This document shows positions 42,972-50,314 of a stretch of DNA of 64,000 nt, piece after piece (position 1 is the first letter of the stretch; every line of letters begins with the position of its first letter). The translations under genes and the position numbers were made by a program. The notes under the pieces were generated by a model, which was not told the origin of the DNA, searched no databases, and saw only the letters and a program-made list of their open reading frames with translations. This DNA comes from Asticcacaulis taihuensis (GTDB lineage Bacteria > Pseudomonadota > Alphaproteobacteria > Caulobacterales > Caulobacteraceae), in the NCBI RefSeq assembly GCF_900100255.1, contig NZ_FMTS01000006.1, positions 186,001-250,000 on the forward strand, read 5' to 3'.

Positions 42972-43772
42972 TTAGATGTCAAAAATGGTCTGGATCGGCG
43001 CGTGATCGGAGGGCCGCTCCCATTCGCGCACGGTGTCGTGGATCTTGGCGGTGATATCGCCCCTGACCTTCGCCATCAGCCCCGGATTGAGCAGGATGTG
43101 ATCGAGGCGCAGGCCGCGATTGCTTTTGCGGAAGTCTGCCGCACGATAGCTCCACCAGGTAAATATTTTCTGCGGATCAGGATAGGTGACGCGGAAGGGA
43201 TCGTGAAACTCACCGGCCTGCATCAGCTTGCCGAAGGTTTCGATCTCGATCGGCGTATGGCTGACCACGCGCAGCATCTGGCGGTGGCTCCACACATCGA
43301 ACTCACCCGGCGCGATATTGAGATCGCCACAGATCAGCAGGGGCTTATCCGGACCGCGCCGCTCCAGATCTTCGATCAGGCGCTCATAGAAGGTTAGCTT
43401 GTGATCAAATTTGTCATTGCCCTCACGGTCGGGGAAATCGCCGCCGGCCGGGATATAGAAGTTCCAGATATCCACGCCATCAATCCGTATGCCCTGGGCG
43501 CGGGCCTCGCCGCGGCGGCAGAAGGCCGGCGCCGGCAGGGTCTCGAACGGGATTTTCGACACCAGCGCCACGCCATGCCAACCCTTTTGACCGGCAATAT
43601 GGATATGGCTGTAGCCCAGCGCCTCGAATGCCTCACGGGGGAACTCGTGCTCCTGGCACTTGATTTCCTGCATACACAGGATGTCGACATCGGCATCTCT
43701 CAGGAACTGTTCGATCTGTGGCAAGCGCAGACGAACGGAATTGACGTTCCACGAGACAAGGCTAAGGCGCAT
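42972..43772 (-). CDS. xthA: Exodeoxyribonuclease III
   Basis: 266 residues from MRLSLVSWNVNSVRLRLPQ. Metal ligand E36 in CMQEIKCQ, LLICGDLNIAPGEFDVW and the final SDHAPIQTIFDI with catalytic Asp-His. AP endonuclease and 3'-5' exonuclease of base-excision repair. The frame continues to 43925 but the extension is translated R3 repeat; ATG 43772 is correct. Hairpin of repeat R3b begins 25 bases upstream of the start. Confidence 0.96.
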   Translation of the reverse strand: MRLSLVSWNVNSVRLRLPQIEQFLRDADVDILCMQEIKCQEHEFPREAFEALGYSHIHIAGQKGWHGVALVSKIPFETLPAPAFCRRGEARAQGIRIDGVDIWNFYIPAGGDFPDREGNDKFDHKLTFYERLIEDLERRGPDKPLLICGDLNIAPGEFDVWSHRQMLRVVSHTPIEIETFGKLMQAGEFHDPFRVTYPDPQKIFTWWSYRAADFRKSNRGLRLDHILLNPGLMAKVRGDITAKIHDTVREWERPSDHAPIQTIFDI

Positions 43773-43796
43773 AAGGGAACAACTCTCAGAAACTCT

Positions 43797-43872
43797 AATG
43801 CCGGAGGCATTGGCAAGGGCGCCCGCCCGCCGGCGCTGATGCACCAAGCCCCGCGGCGCCTGAGCGGAAAAA
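43797..43872 (+). repeat. Dispersed repeat R3, copy b
   Basis: Variable hairpin AATGCCGGAGGCATT (43797-43811), then the conserved tail with GGGCGCCCGCCC and GCGGCGCCTGAGCGG. Reads antisense to xthA and ends beside a minus-strand terminator, as copy a does. Confidence 0.8.
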
Positions 43873-43876
43873 AGCA

Positions 43877-43912
43877 CAAAAAAAACCGATCCGCGCTGAC
43901 GGATCGGTTTAA
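43877..43912 (-). terminator. Rho-independent terminator, minus strand
   Basis: CCGATCC / GGATCGG stem (43886-43892 and 43901-43907) with flanking A:T pairs, followed on the minus strand by eight or more T. About 140 bases after the lolA stop, so it ends lolA or a small RNA. Confidence 0.88.
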
Positions 43913-44030
43913 AGATTTGGCACATAACACGAAGAGAAAAAAGGGAAAACGCACACCTGGAAGTCCAGGTCGGGAGATAATCCGCCGTTCCATCTCCATG
44001 TGTTCAAAATAACACTCTTGCCAAAAATAC
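43877..44030 (-). ncRNA. Candidate small RNA between lolA and xthA
   Basis: Between the lolA stop and the terminator the minus strand holds GAGAU...AUCUC and ACCUGGA-CUUCCAGGU type hairpins separated by U-rich single-stranded segments (UUUUCCCUUUUUUCUC), the pattern of an Hfq-binding small RNA or a 3'-UTR-derived RNA. No promoter could be fixed. It may simply be the lolA 3' untranslated region. Confidence 0.35.
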
Positions 44031-44053
44031 ACAAGAAAAAAGTGAAAAAGGCG

Positions 44054-44731
44054 TTATTTTTTCTTCTGCGGCTTATTTAACACAAATAAATCAGCCTTTT
44101 GCGCCGAATCGCGGCTGAAACTGGTCAGTTTAAGGTTCGTGGCGCGGTTTTGCGCATCGGTAATCGTCCACTCACGCAGGGCCAGCGCGCCGTTTGGCGC
44201 CTGGTCGAAGCCCAGCACCACCGAGCCTTCCACCGATTTGCGGCGGTCGCGCGCCTTCAGCGTAAAGCCTTGCGCATTGGAGCTGACGGCCGTCACGATC
44301 ACGCCCTGGTCGAAGCGAATCTGACGGGCGAGGAACAGCGACAGGGGCGTTTCCGACAGCGGATACTGATCGAAGGATTGCAGACGCGGATCCCACATGC
44401 TGACCGTCTTGCCGTTGGAAACGATCAGCAGAGAGGTCGGCGCATCATATTCAAAGCGCATCTTGCCGGGACGGGCCAGATACCAGTTACCCGTGCTTTT
44501 GCGTCCGCGATAATCGGTCTGCTCGAAGCGGCCGTGGGCCGTGCCGAGCGCCTGCAGATAGGCCGTGGCGCTGGCGATACGCGCCTTATCGGCGGCATTG
44601 AAACTGGGGGGCGAAATCAGGCCGCTGAACTGGTTCTTGTTGCCCTGAGCCAGGGCCGGTGTAATGGCGGGCGCGGTGACAAGGGCGGCGGCGAGGCCAG
44701 CCAGCAGGATACGTTTGGTCAAATCGGTCAT
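44054..44731 (-). CDS. lolA: Outer-membrane lipoprotein carrier LolA
   Basis: 225 residues. Signal peptide to PALAQ, then the LolA fold: AHGRFEQTDYRGRKSTGNWYLARPGKMRFEYDAPTSLLIVSNGKTVSMWDP is the recognisable core of half-open beta-barrel carriers (given in parts: FEQTDYRGRKSTGNWYL, GKMRFEYD). Carries lipoproteins across the periplasm. Lies between xthA and, after the interposed GH2 gene, ftsK, matching the ftsK-lolA-xthA order of related genomes. Confidence 0.92.
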   Translation of the reverse strand: MTDLTKRILLAGLAAALVTAPAITPALAQGNKNQFSGLISPPSFNAADKARIASATAYLQALGTAHGRFEQTDYRGRKSTGNWYLARPGKMRFEYDAPTSLLIVSNGKTVSMWDPRLQSFDQYPLSETPLSLFLARQIRFDQGVIVTAVSSNAQGFTLKARDRRKSVEGSVVLGFDQAPNGALALREWTITDAQNRATNLKLTSFSRDSAQKADLFVLNKPQKKK

Positions 44732-44927
44732 GGTCTACCCATAAAAGCAAAATTCGTAAAAATCCAATGCCTTCAGGAAACATCTCAAGGCGTCATTTTT
44801 ACGACCTTAAACAGGATGCGCTGAACCCGGCGTGAATGCGACCGTTAGGCTAAAATCGTATACTTTATGCTTGTGTGGCGTGGCAAAAGTCGGCTTAAAT
44901 GGAGTCGGTTTTCGAAGGATTGATCTC

Positions 44928-47387
44928 ATGGTCGAAGTGCATCGTCGTCATCTGCTGCAAGGCGCAGCCGTCTTAAGCGTTGGCCTGGGTGCCGAAATGG
45001 CGGCACAGCCGGCTTTGGCAGGTATCCTCCCTGGGCCGGCCGACCTGGCGCCGCGCCAGCGCATCCGTTTTGATGAGGACTGGCGTTTCGCCTTTGGGCA
45101 CGCTTCAGATGTCAACCGTGATTTCGGCTTCGGCGCCTATCAGTATACTCACGCCAAGCAGGGACTTTCGGGCGTTACCGCCGCCGAGCCGGATTATGAC
45201 GACAGTACTTGGCGCCAGGTCAGCCTGCCGCATGATTGGGCGGTCGAGCTGCCTTTCGTCAATAACGATACCTACACCCTGCCGGCGCCGGATAAGCGCC
45301 GTGAATATGAAGAGGATGAAGCGGCGGCGCATGGCTACAAGCCTGTGGGCCGCAAATATCCGGAAACCAGTATCGGCTGGTATCGGAAGGTGCTCAGGCT
45401 GGAAAAGGGTGACGAACAAAAGCGTCTGACCCTGGAATTCGATGGTGTCTTCCGCGATTCCATCGTCATCCTCAATGGCTATATCCTGAATCGGCACGAG
45501 AGCGGCTATACGCCCTTCGAAGTCGATATCAGCAACTTCATCAATACCGACGACAAGCCGAATATCCTGCTGGTGCGGGTGGATGCCTCGTATGGCGAGG
45601 GCTGGTTCTATGAAGGCGCCGGCATTTACCGTCATGTCTGGCTGGTCAAGACGGCGCGGACCTATGTGCCGCAGTGGGGCACCTTTATCAAATCGGATAT
45701 TTCCGGCGCGGTCGATATCGAGACGCGCATCGTCAATGGCACCGATACGGCGAAAACGGTGACACTGGTTTCGACCATAAGCGACGCCGACGGCAAGGTA
45801 GTAGCACGACTGGAAACGCCGGTGGAACTGGCGGCGCAGGACGAACAAACGGCCAACCAGACCACCAAACTGGCCTCACCGCGCCTGTGGGGGTTGAAAG
45901 ACCCGCATCTGTACAGCGTCCGTACCGAGATTATGGAAAGCGGCGCGGTGGTGGATGTTTTCGCCAGCACGTTCGGTATCCGCGAGGTGGTATTCAAGGT
46001 CGATGGCTTTTTCCTCAATGGCGAGGCCATGAAGATCAAGGGCACCAACAACCACCAGGATCACGCCGGCGTCGGCTCGGCCATTCCCGATGGCCTGCAT
46101 GTCTGGCGCTTGCAGCAATTGAAGGAAATGGGCTCGAACGCCTATCGCTCGTCGCATAATCCGGCGACGCCGGAAGTTCTGGAAGCCTGCGACCGGCTGG
46201 GCATATTGGTGCTCGACGAAAACCGCCTGATGACCTCGGCGCCGGAAGGCATGTATGAACTGGAAGCCCTGATCCGGCGCGGGCGCAACCACCCCTCCAT
46301 CATCCTGTGGTCGATCGGTAATGAAGAGCCCCAACAGGGCACGGAACGCGGTGCTAAGATCGCTCGTGATATGCGCCGGCTGATCAAGAAACTGGACCCG
46401 ACGCGGCCGGTGACAGCCGCCATGAACAATGGCCAAGGCTTTGGCATCACCGAGAGCCTGGATGTGCTGGGCGTCAACTATTACGTCACGCGGCTGGGGC
46501 CGGTGCGCGAAAAATACCCGAACCTGCCGGTAGTCGGCACGGAAACGGCCTCGACACTATGCACGCGTGGCGAATATGAGCGCTCGGAGACGAAACTCTA
46601 TGTGCCGGCCTATGATGTCACCGCGCCGAAATGGGGACACACGGCGGAAAACTGGTGGCCGCTCTATGACAAGACGCCGAACCTGCTGGGCGGCTTTGTC
46701 TGGACCGGTTTCGATTACCGCGGCGAGCCGACGCCCTTCAACTGGTGGCCGTCGGTCACCTCGCATTTCGGCATCATGGACCTGTGCGGCTTCCCGAAGG
46801 ATAATTTCTGGTATTATCAGGCGTGGTGGTCCGACAAGCCGGTGCTGCATCTTTTCCCGCACTGGAACTGGGAGCCGGGCAAGGATGTCTCCGTCTGGGT
46901 CCATTCCAACTGCGAGGCGGTGGAACTGTTCGTCAACGGCAAGTCACAGGGCCGCAAGGACGTGGCTAAGGATTATCACCTGGAATGGACCGTGCCCTTT
47001 GTCCCAGGCAAAATCACGGCCTATGGCTATCGGGGTGGCAAGGTGACCATGAAGGCCGAGCGCGTGACGGCCGGTGGCGCGGCAAAAGTCGTTCTGACCT
47101 CCGAGCGGGTGGACGATATAGCCGTGTTGAAGGCCGAAGTGTTCGACAAGGCGGGCGTGGCGGTGCCCAAGGCGGACAACCTGATCTTTTTCGATGTCGA
47201 AGGGCCTGCGGAAGTGATCGGTGTCGGCAATGGCAACCCCACCAGCCACGAACCGGACAAGGCACTTTACCGCAAGGCGTTCAATGGTCTGGCGCAGGCG
47301 ATTGTGCAGGTAAAAGGTACGGGATCGGTGACGATTACCGCGCGTTCGGAAGGGCTGATTTCGGGGCGAGTGGTTTTAAAAGCTTAA
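44928..47387 (+). CDS. GH2 beta-galactosidase-like glycoside hydrolase, exported
   Basis: 819 residues. N-terminus HRRHLLQGAAVLSVG looks like a Tat signal. After the sugar-binding and immunoglobulin-like domains the TIM barrel has acid/base Glu in SIGNEEPQQG and the nucleophile in VVGTETAST; NNHQDHAGVG and SSHNPATPEV are GH2 landmarks. A C-terminal Ig-like domain follows (DUF4982-like). AAGGA upstream of ATG 44928 sets the start; the frame is open to 44832. It sits between lolA and ftsK on the opposite strand and looks inserted into that block. Confidence 0.9.
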   Translation: MVEVHRRHLLQGAAVLSVGLGAEMAAQPALAGILPGPADLAPRQRIRFDEDWRFAFGHASDVNRDFGFGAYQYTHAKQGLSGVTAAEPDYDDSTWRQVSLPHDWAVELPFVNNDTYTLPAPDKRREYEEDEAAAHGYKPVGRKYPETSIGWYRKVLRLEKGDEQKRLTLEFDGVFRDSIVILNGYILNRHESGYTPFEVDISNFINTDDKPNILLVRVDASYGEGWFYEGAGIYRHVWLVKTARTYVPQWGTFIKSDISGAVDIETRIVNGTDTAKTVTLVSTISDADGKVVARLETPVELAAQDEQTANQTTKLASPRLWGLKDPHLYSVRTEIMESGAVVDVFASTFGIREVVFKVDGFFLNGEAMKIKGTNNHQDHAGVGSAIPDGLHVWRLQQLKEMGSNAYRSSHNPATPEVLEACDRLGILVLDENRLMTSAPEGMYELEALIRRGRNHPSIILWSIGNEEPQQGTERGAKIARDMRRLIKKLDPTRPVTAAMNNGQGFGITESLDVLGVNYYVTRLGPVREKYPNLPVVGTETASTLCTRGEYERSETKLYVPAYDVTAPKWGHTAENWWPLYDKTPNLLGGFVWTGFDYRGEPTPFNWWPSVTSHFGIMDLCGFPKDNFWYYQAWWSDKPVLHLFPHWNWEPGKDVSVWVHSNCEAVELFVNGKSQGRKDVAKDYHLEWTVPFVPGKITAYGYRGGKVTMKAERVTAGGAAKVVLTSERVDDIAVLKAEVFDKAGVAVPKADNLIFFDVEGPAEVIGVGNGNPTSHEPDKALYRKAFNGLAQAIVQVKGTGSVTITARSEGLISGRVVLKA

Positions 47388-47390
47388 GGT

Positions 47391-47476
47391 CGCCCCCTCC
47401 GTCAGCGACACCAGCCCTGCGGGCTTCGCGCTGCCACCTCCCCCGCTTCGCCAAGAGGCTCGCAAGGGAGGAGAAA
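47391..47476. repeat. Dispersed repeat R2, half copy b
   Basis: Only the right half: CGCCCCCTCCGTCAGCGACAC, then GCCCTGCGGGC, then CCACCTCCCCCGC and GGGAGGAGAAAGG. Begins three bases after the GH2 stop and lies before the ftsK 3' end. Confidence 0.85.
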
Positions 47477-47534
47477 GGGCGCCGATGCTGCAACTCGCAC
47501 TGTAGCGATTCCGGGTTAAGGGTGCTTCGCACCC

Positions 47535-50000
47535 TTAGTGGCCGGGAGGCGGGCCGACCAGGATGTCGCGCTTGCCGACATGGTTGGCGGGACCGACCAC
47601 GCCTTCCATTTCCATCTTTTCCATCAGCGAGGCGGCGCGGTTATAGCCAATCTGGAGCTTGCGCTGGATGTAGGAGGTGGACGCCTTGCGGTCGAAGGTG
47701 ACGAAATAGACGGCCTTGTCGTAAAGGTCGTCGCCGGAGCCGCCGCCTTCACCGCCCATGCCGCCTTCGGAGCCGCCCTCTTCATCGCCGCCATAGGTGA
47801 CGTCTTCGAGATATTGCGGCGCGCCCTGATCGCGCAGGAATTGCGCCACGGCCTCGACTTCCTCGTCGGAAACGAACGGGCCGTGCAGGCGGGTGATGCG
47901 GCCGCCACCGGCCATATAGAGCATGTCGCCCTGACCGAGGAGCTGTTCGGCGCCCTGTTCGCCCAGGATGGTGCGGGAGTCGATCTTGGAGGTGACCTGG
48001 AAGGAAATCCGGGTCGGGAAGTTGGCCTTGATCGTGCCGGTGATGACGTCGACCGACGGGCGCTGGGTGGCCATGATCAGGTGGATGCCGGCGGCGCGGG
48101 CCATCTGGGCCAGACGCTGCACGGCGCCTTCGATATCCTTGCCGGCCACCATCATCAGGTCGGCCACCTCGTCGATGATGACGACGATATAGGGCATGGG
48201 CTCGGGCACCATTTCGTCGAACTCGTAGATCGGCTGGCCCGTCTCGTCGAAGCCGGTCTGCACCTTGCGGACGAAGTTCTTGCCTTCGGCAGCGGTGGCG
48301 CGGGCGCGTTCGTTGAAATTGCTGATATTGCGCACGCCGACCTTGGACATGCGGCGGTAGCGGTCTTCCATCTCCTTGACGGTCCATTTCAGCGCCACAA
48401 CGGCCTTTTTCGGATCGGTGACGACCGGGGCCAGCAGGTGCGGAATGCCGTCATATACACTGAGTTCCAGCATCTTCGGATCGATCATGATGAACTTGCA
48501 CTGTTCGGGATCGAGGCGGTAGAGGATCGACAGGATCATGGCGTTGACGCCGACCGACTTACCCGAACCGGTTGTGCCGGCGATCAGGAGGTGGGGCATC
48601 TTGGCCAGGTCGGTGACATAGGGATCGCCGCCGATATTTTCGCCCAGCACCATCGGCAGGGTGTGTCCGGCTTTCTCGAATTCGGCCGAAGCCAGCATGT
48701 CGCGCAGATAGACGGTTTCGCGCACCTGATTGGGCAGTTCGATACCGATGGCGTTACGGCCCTGAACGATGGAGACGCGGCAGGAACGGGCCGACATGTT
48801 GCGCGCGATATCGTCGGCCAGGGCCACGACACGGGCGCCTTTCACGCCGGCGGCCGGGGCCAGTTCATAGAGGGTGACGACCGGGCCGGGGCGGATCTGG
48901 TCGATAACACCACGCACACCGAACTCTGCCAGCACGCTTTCCAGCATCCGGGCGTTTTGGCGCAAGCTATCTTCATCGAAGCTGTGGTTGCGCGCCTTGG
49001 GCTTGGCCAGGATAGACAATTCCGGCAGGCGGAAATTACTCGGGCGCAGGAAGTCGAACACCGGCTGCTTTTCAGCCTCGGCGCGCGGCGATGGCTTTAT
49101 GGGCTTTATATCCGAAACCGGCGTCTCCATCGAATCGAGGAAGTCCGGGTCTTCGTATGGGCTCATCTCGTCATCGAGCGGCGGCAGTGCGCCGGTACGG
49201 GCCGTATTGGGTGAGATGCGCGGGGCGAAGGCGGGGGCGGCGGCCTCTTCCACCGGCGCCTCGAAGGTCTCTTCGTCGATGGCCACCTTCACCTTGGGGG
49301 CGCGCCTGACCTTGGCGACCACGGCCTCGCCGGTGCCGGTGGCGACGCGGCCGACACCCATGGCCGACATACCTTTTTGCGCCAATCCGCCCAGCACGCC
49401 GGAGAGATGCAGGTAGTGGCCCATGTTCAGGCTCAGGGCCTTGTTGAAGCCCAGAAGCGCCACGCCGGCATAGATCAGGCTGGCGATAATATCGCCGCCG
49501 GGCAGGTGCATGAAATCGAAGATCGATTTCAGCAGATTGTGGATGCCAGATCCCCAGAAACCGCCCAGGCTCTGTTTCAGAACCGGGTCATCGGAGGTCA
49601 TGATCGGGGCGATGGCGGCGCTCAAAGCCAGCACGAACAGGGTGGCCCACAGGGCATGTAGGCGCAGCTTCAGGCGCGTCTGGTCCGGATCAGCATGGAA
49701 GGTGCGCAGCAGGCCGAAATAAATCATCAGGGCGGCGGCGGGCCAGGCGGCCAGGCCAATCGACTGGCTGCCGATATCGGCGATCATGGCGCCGAAGGAG
49801 CCCAGGGCATTCTGGATATCGCCATGACCGGCCGTATTCAGGCTGGAGTCTTCGGCATGATAGGTGGCCAGGGCGATAAAGAAGGAAAAGCCGGCCAGGG
49901 CCGTGAACGCGCCGCGCAGACGGGCCATAAGCGGCGATTGCCACATGGCGCGCATATGGGTTTCGACGGCGTTCCAAACGGTCATGGTCAGGCTGGACAT
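47535..50000 (-). CDS. ftsK: DNA translocase FtsK
   Basis: 821 residues. N-terminal four transmembrane segments (about 25-190), an Ala/Pro-rich linker, then the motor domain with Walker A AGTTGSGKSVGVNAM and Walker B YIVVIIDEVADLMM, and a C-terminal winged-helix gamma domain (SYIQRKLQIGYNRAASLMEKM) that reads KOPS sequences. Links chromosome dimer resolution and terminus segregation to division. A TTAA-N7-TTAC site at 50061-50075 may give cell-cycle control. A small hairpin overlaps the stop codon (47518-47537). Confidence 0.96.
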   Translation of the reverse strand: MSSLTMTVWNAVETHMRAMWQSPLMARLRGAFTALAGFSFFIALATYHAEDSSLNTAGHGDIQNALGSFGAMIADIGSQSIGLAAWPAAALMIYFGLLRTFHADPDQTRLKLRLHALWATLFVLALSAAIAPIMTSDDPVLKQSLGGFWGSGIHNLLKSIFDFMHLPGGDIIASLIYAGVALLGFNKALSLNMGHYLHLSGVLGGLAQKGMSAMGVGRVATGTGEAVVAKVRRAPKVKVAIDEETFEAPVEEAAAPAFAPRISPNTARTGALPPLDDEMSPYEDPDFLDSMETPVSDIKPIKPSPRAEAEKQPVFDFLRPSNFRLPELSILAKPKARNHSFDEDSLRQNARMLESVLAEFGVRGVIDQIRPGPVVTLYELAPAAGVKGARVVALADDIARNMSARSCRVSIVQGRNAIGIELPNQVRETVYLRDMLASAEFEKAGHTLPMVLGENIGGDPYVTDLAKMPHLLIAGTTGSGKSVGVNAMILSILYRLDPEQCKFIMIDPKMLELSVYDGIPHLLAPVVTDPKKAVVALKWTVKEMEDRYRRMSKVGVRNISNFNERARATAAEGKNFVRKVQTGFDETGQPIYEFDEMVPEPMPYIVVIIDEVADLMMVAGKDIEGAVQRLAQMARAAGIHLIMATQRPSVDVITGTIKANFPTRISFQVTSKIDSRTILGEQGAEQLLGQGDMLYMAGGGRITRLHGPFVSDEEVEAVAQFLRDQGAPQYLEDVTYGGDEEGGSEGGMGGEGGGSGDDLYDKAVYFVTFDRKASTSYIQRKLQIGYNRAASLMEKMEMEGVVGPANHVGKRDILVGPPPGH

Positions 50001-50060
50001 GTGTACTCGTAGAGCGGCTTTAAACGGGGAATTCAGCCTGAACAGATGCCACAGAAAGGG

Positions 50061-50075
50061 TTAATAGCGGTTTAC
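50061..50075 (-). promoter_or_regulatory. CtrA-like site upstream of ftsK
   Basis: TTAATAGCGGTTTAC has the TTAA-N7-TTAA layout with one mismatch, 61 bases upstream of the ftsK start. ftsK is part of the CtrA-linked cell-cycle programme in Caulobacter. The evidence here is pattern only. Confidence 0.35.
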
Positions 50076-50100
50076 CATGTCGGGTTTTGCGGCCTTAAAA

Positions 50101-50211
50101 GTAAGAAACCCCACCACCAACGCGCAAGCGCGCGTTGGTCCCATGGCTTGCGAAAGCTATACTTTCGCTGGCGCCAAACCCCAAACAAGTTGGGGAGGTA
50201 CAAGAGGCGCC
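50101..50211. repeat. Dispersed repeat R1, truncated copy b
   Basis: Left end GTAAGAAACCCCACCACCA as in copies a and c, with hairpin arms ACGCGC / GCGCGT-type that differ in sequence, then an extra GCGAAAG...CTTTCGC hairpin and CCCAA-ACAAG-TTGGG. The right half is missing. The 314-base gap between ftsK and acnA otherwise contains the candidate ftsK promoter (50001-50090) and the acnA terminator. Confidence 0.8.
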
Positions 50212-50234
50212 GCGTTCACTGTCGAAGTGCGGGT

Positions 50235-50297
50235 GCAGGGCCATTATGGCCCTGCAAAGAAAAAGCCCTCCGACCTTTTGGCCGGAGGGCTTTTTCT
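50235..50297 (-). terminator. acnA terminator
   Basis: Two hairpins: GCAGGGCCA / TGGCCCTGC (50235-50255) and AGAAAAAGCCCTCCG / CGGAGGGCTTTTTCT (50258-50297). The second has a T-run on either strand. Lies just after the acnA stop. Confidence 0.92.
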
Positions 50298-50314
50298 TTT
50301 AGATGGCGCTTAAT

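Noticed and set aside
43773-43925. N-terminal extension of xthA
   Set aside because: It translates the R3 repeat and terminator; family start is MRLSLVSWN at 43772.
47538-49214. 558-codon open frame on the plus strand
   Set aside because: It is antisense to ftsK; residue composition (His/Asp/Gly-rich) is the mirror of GC-rich codons, with no recognisable motif.
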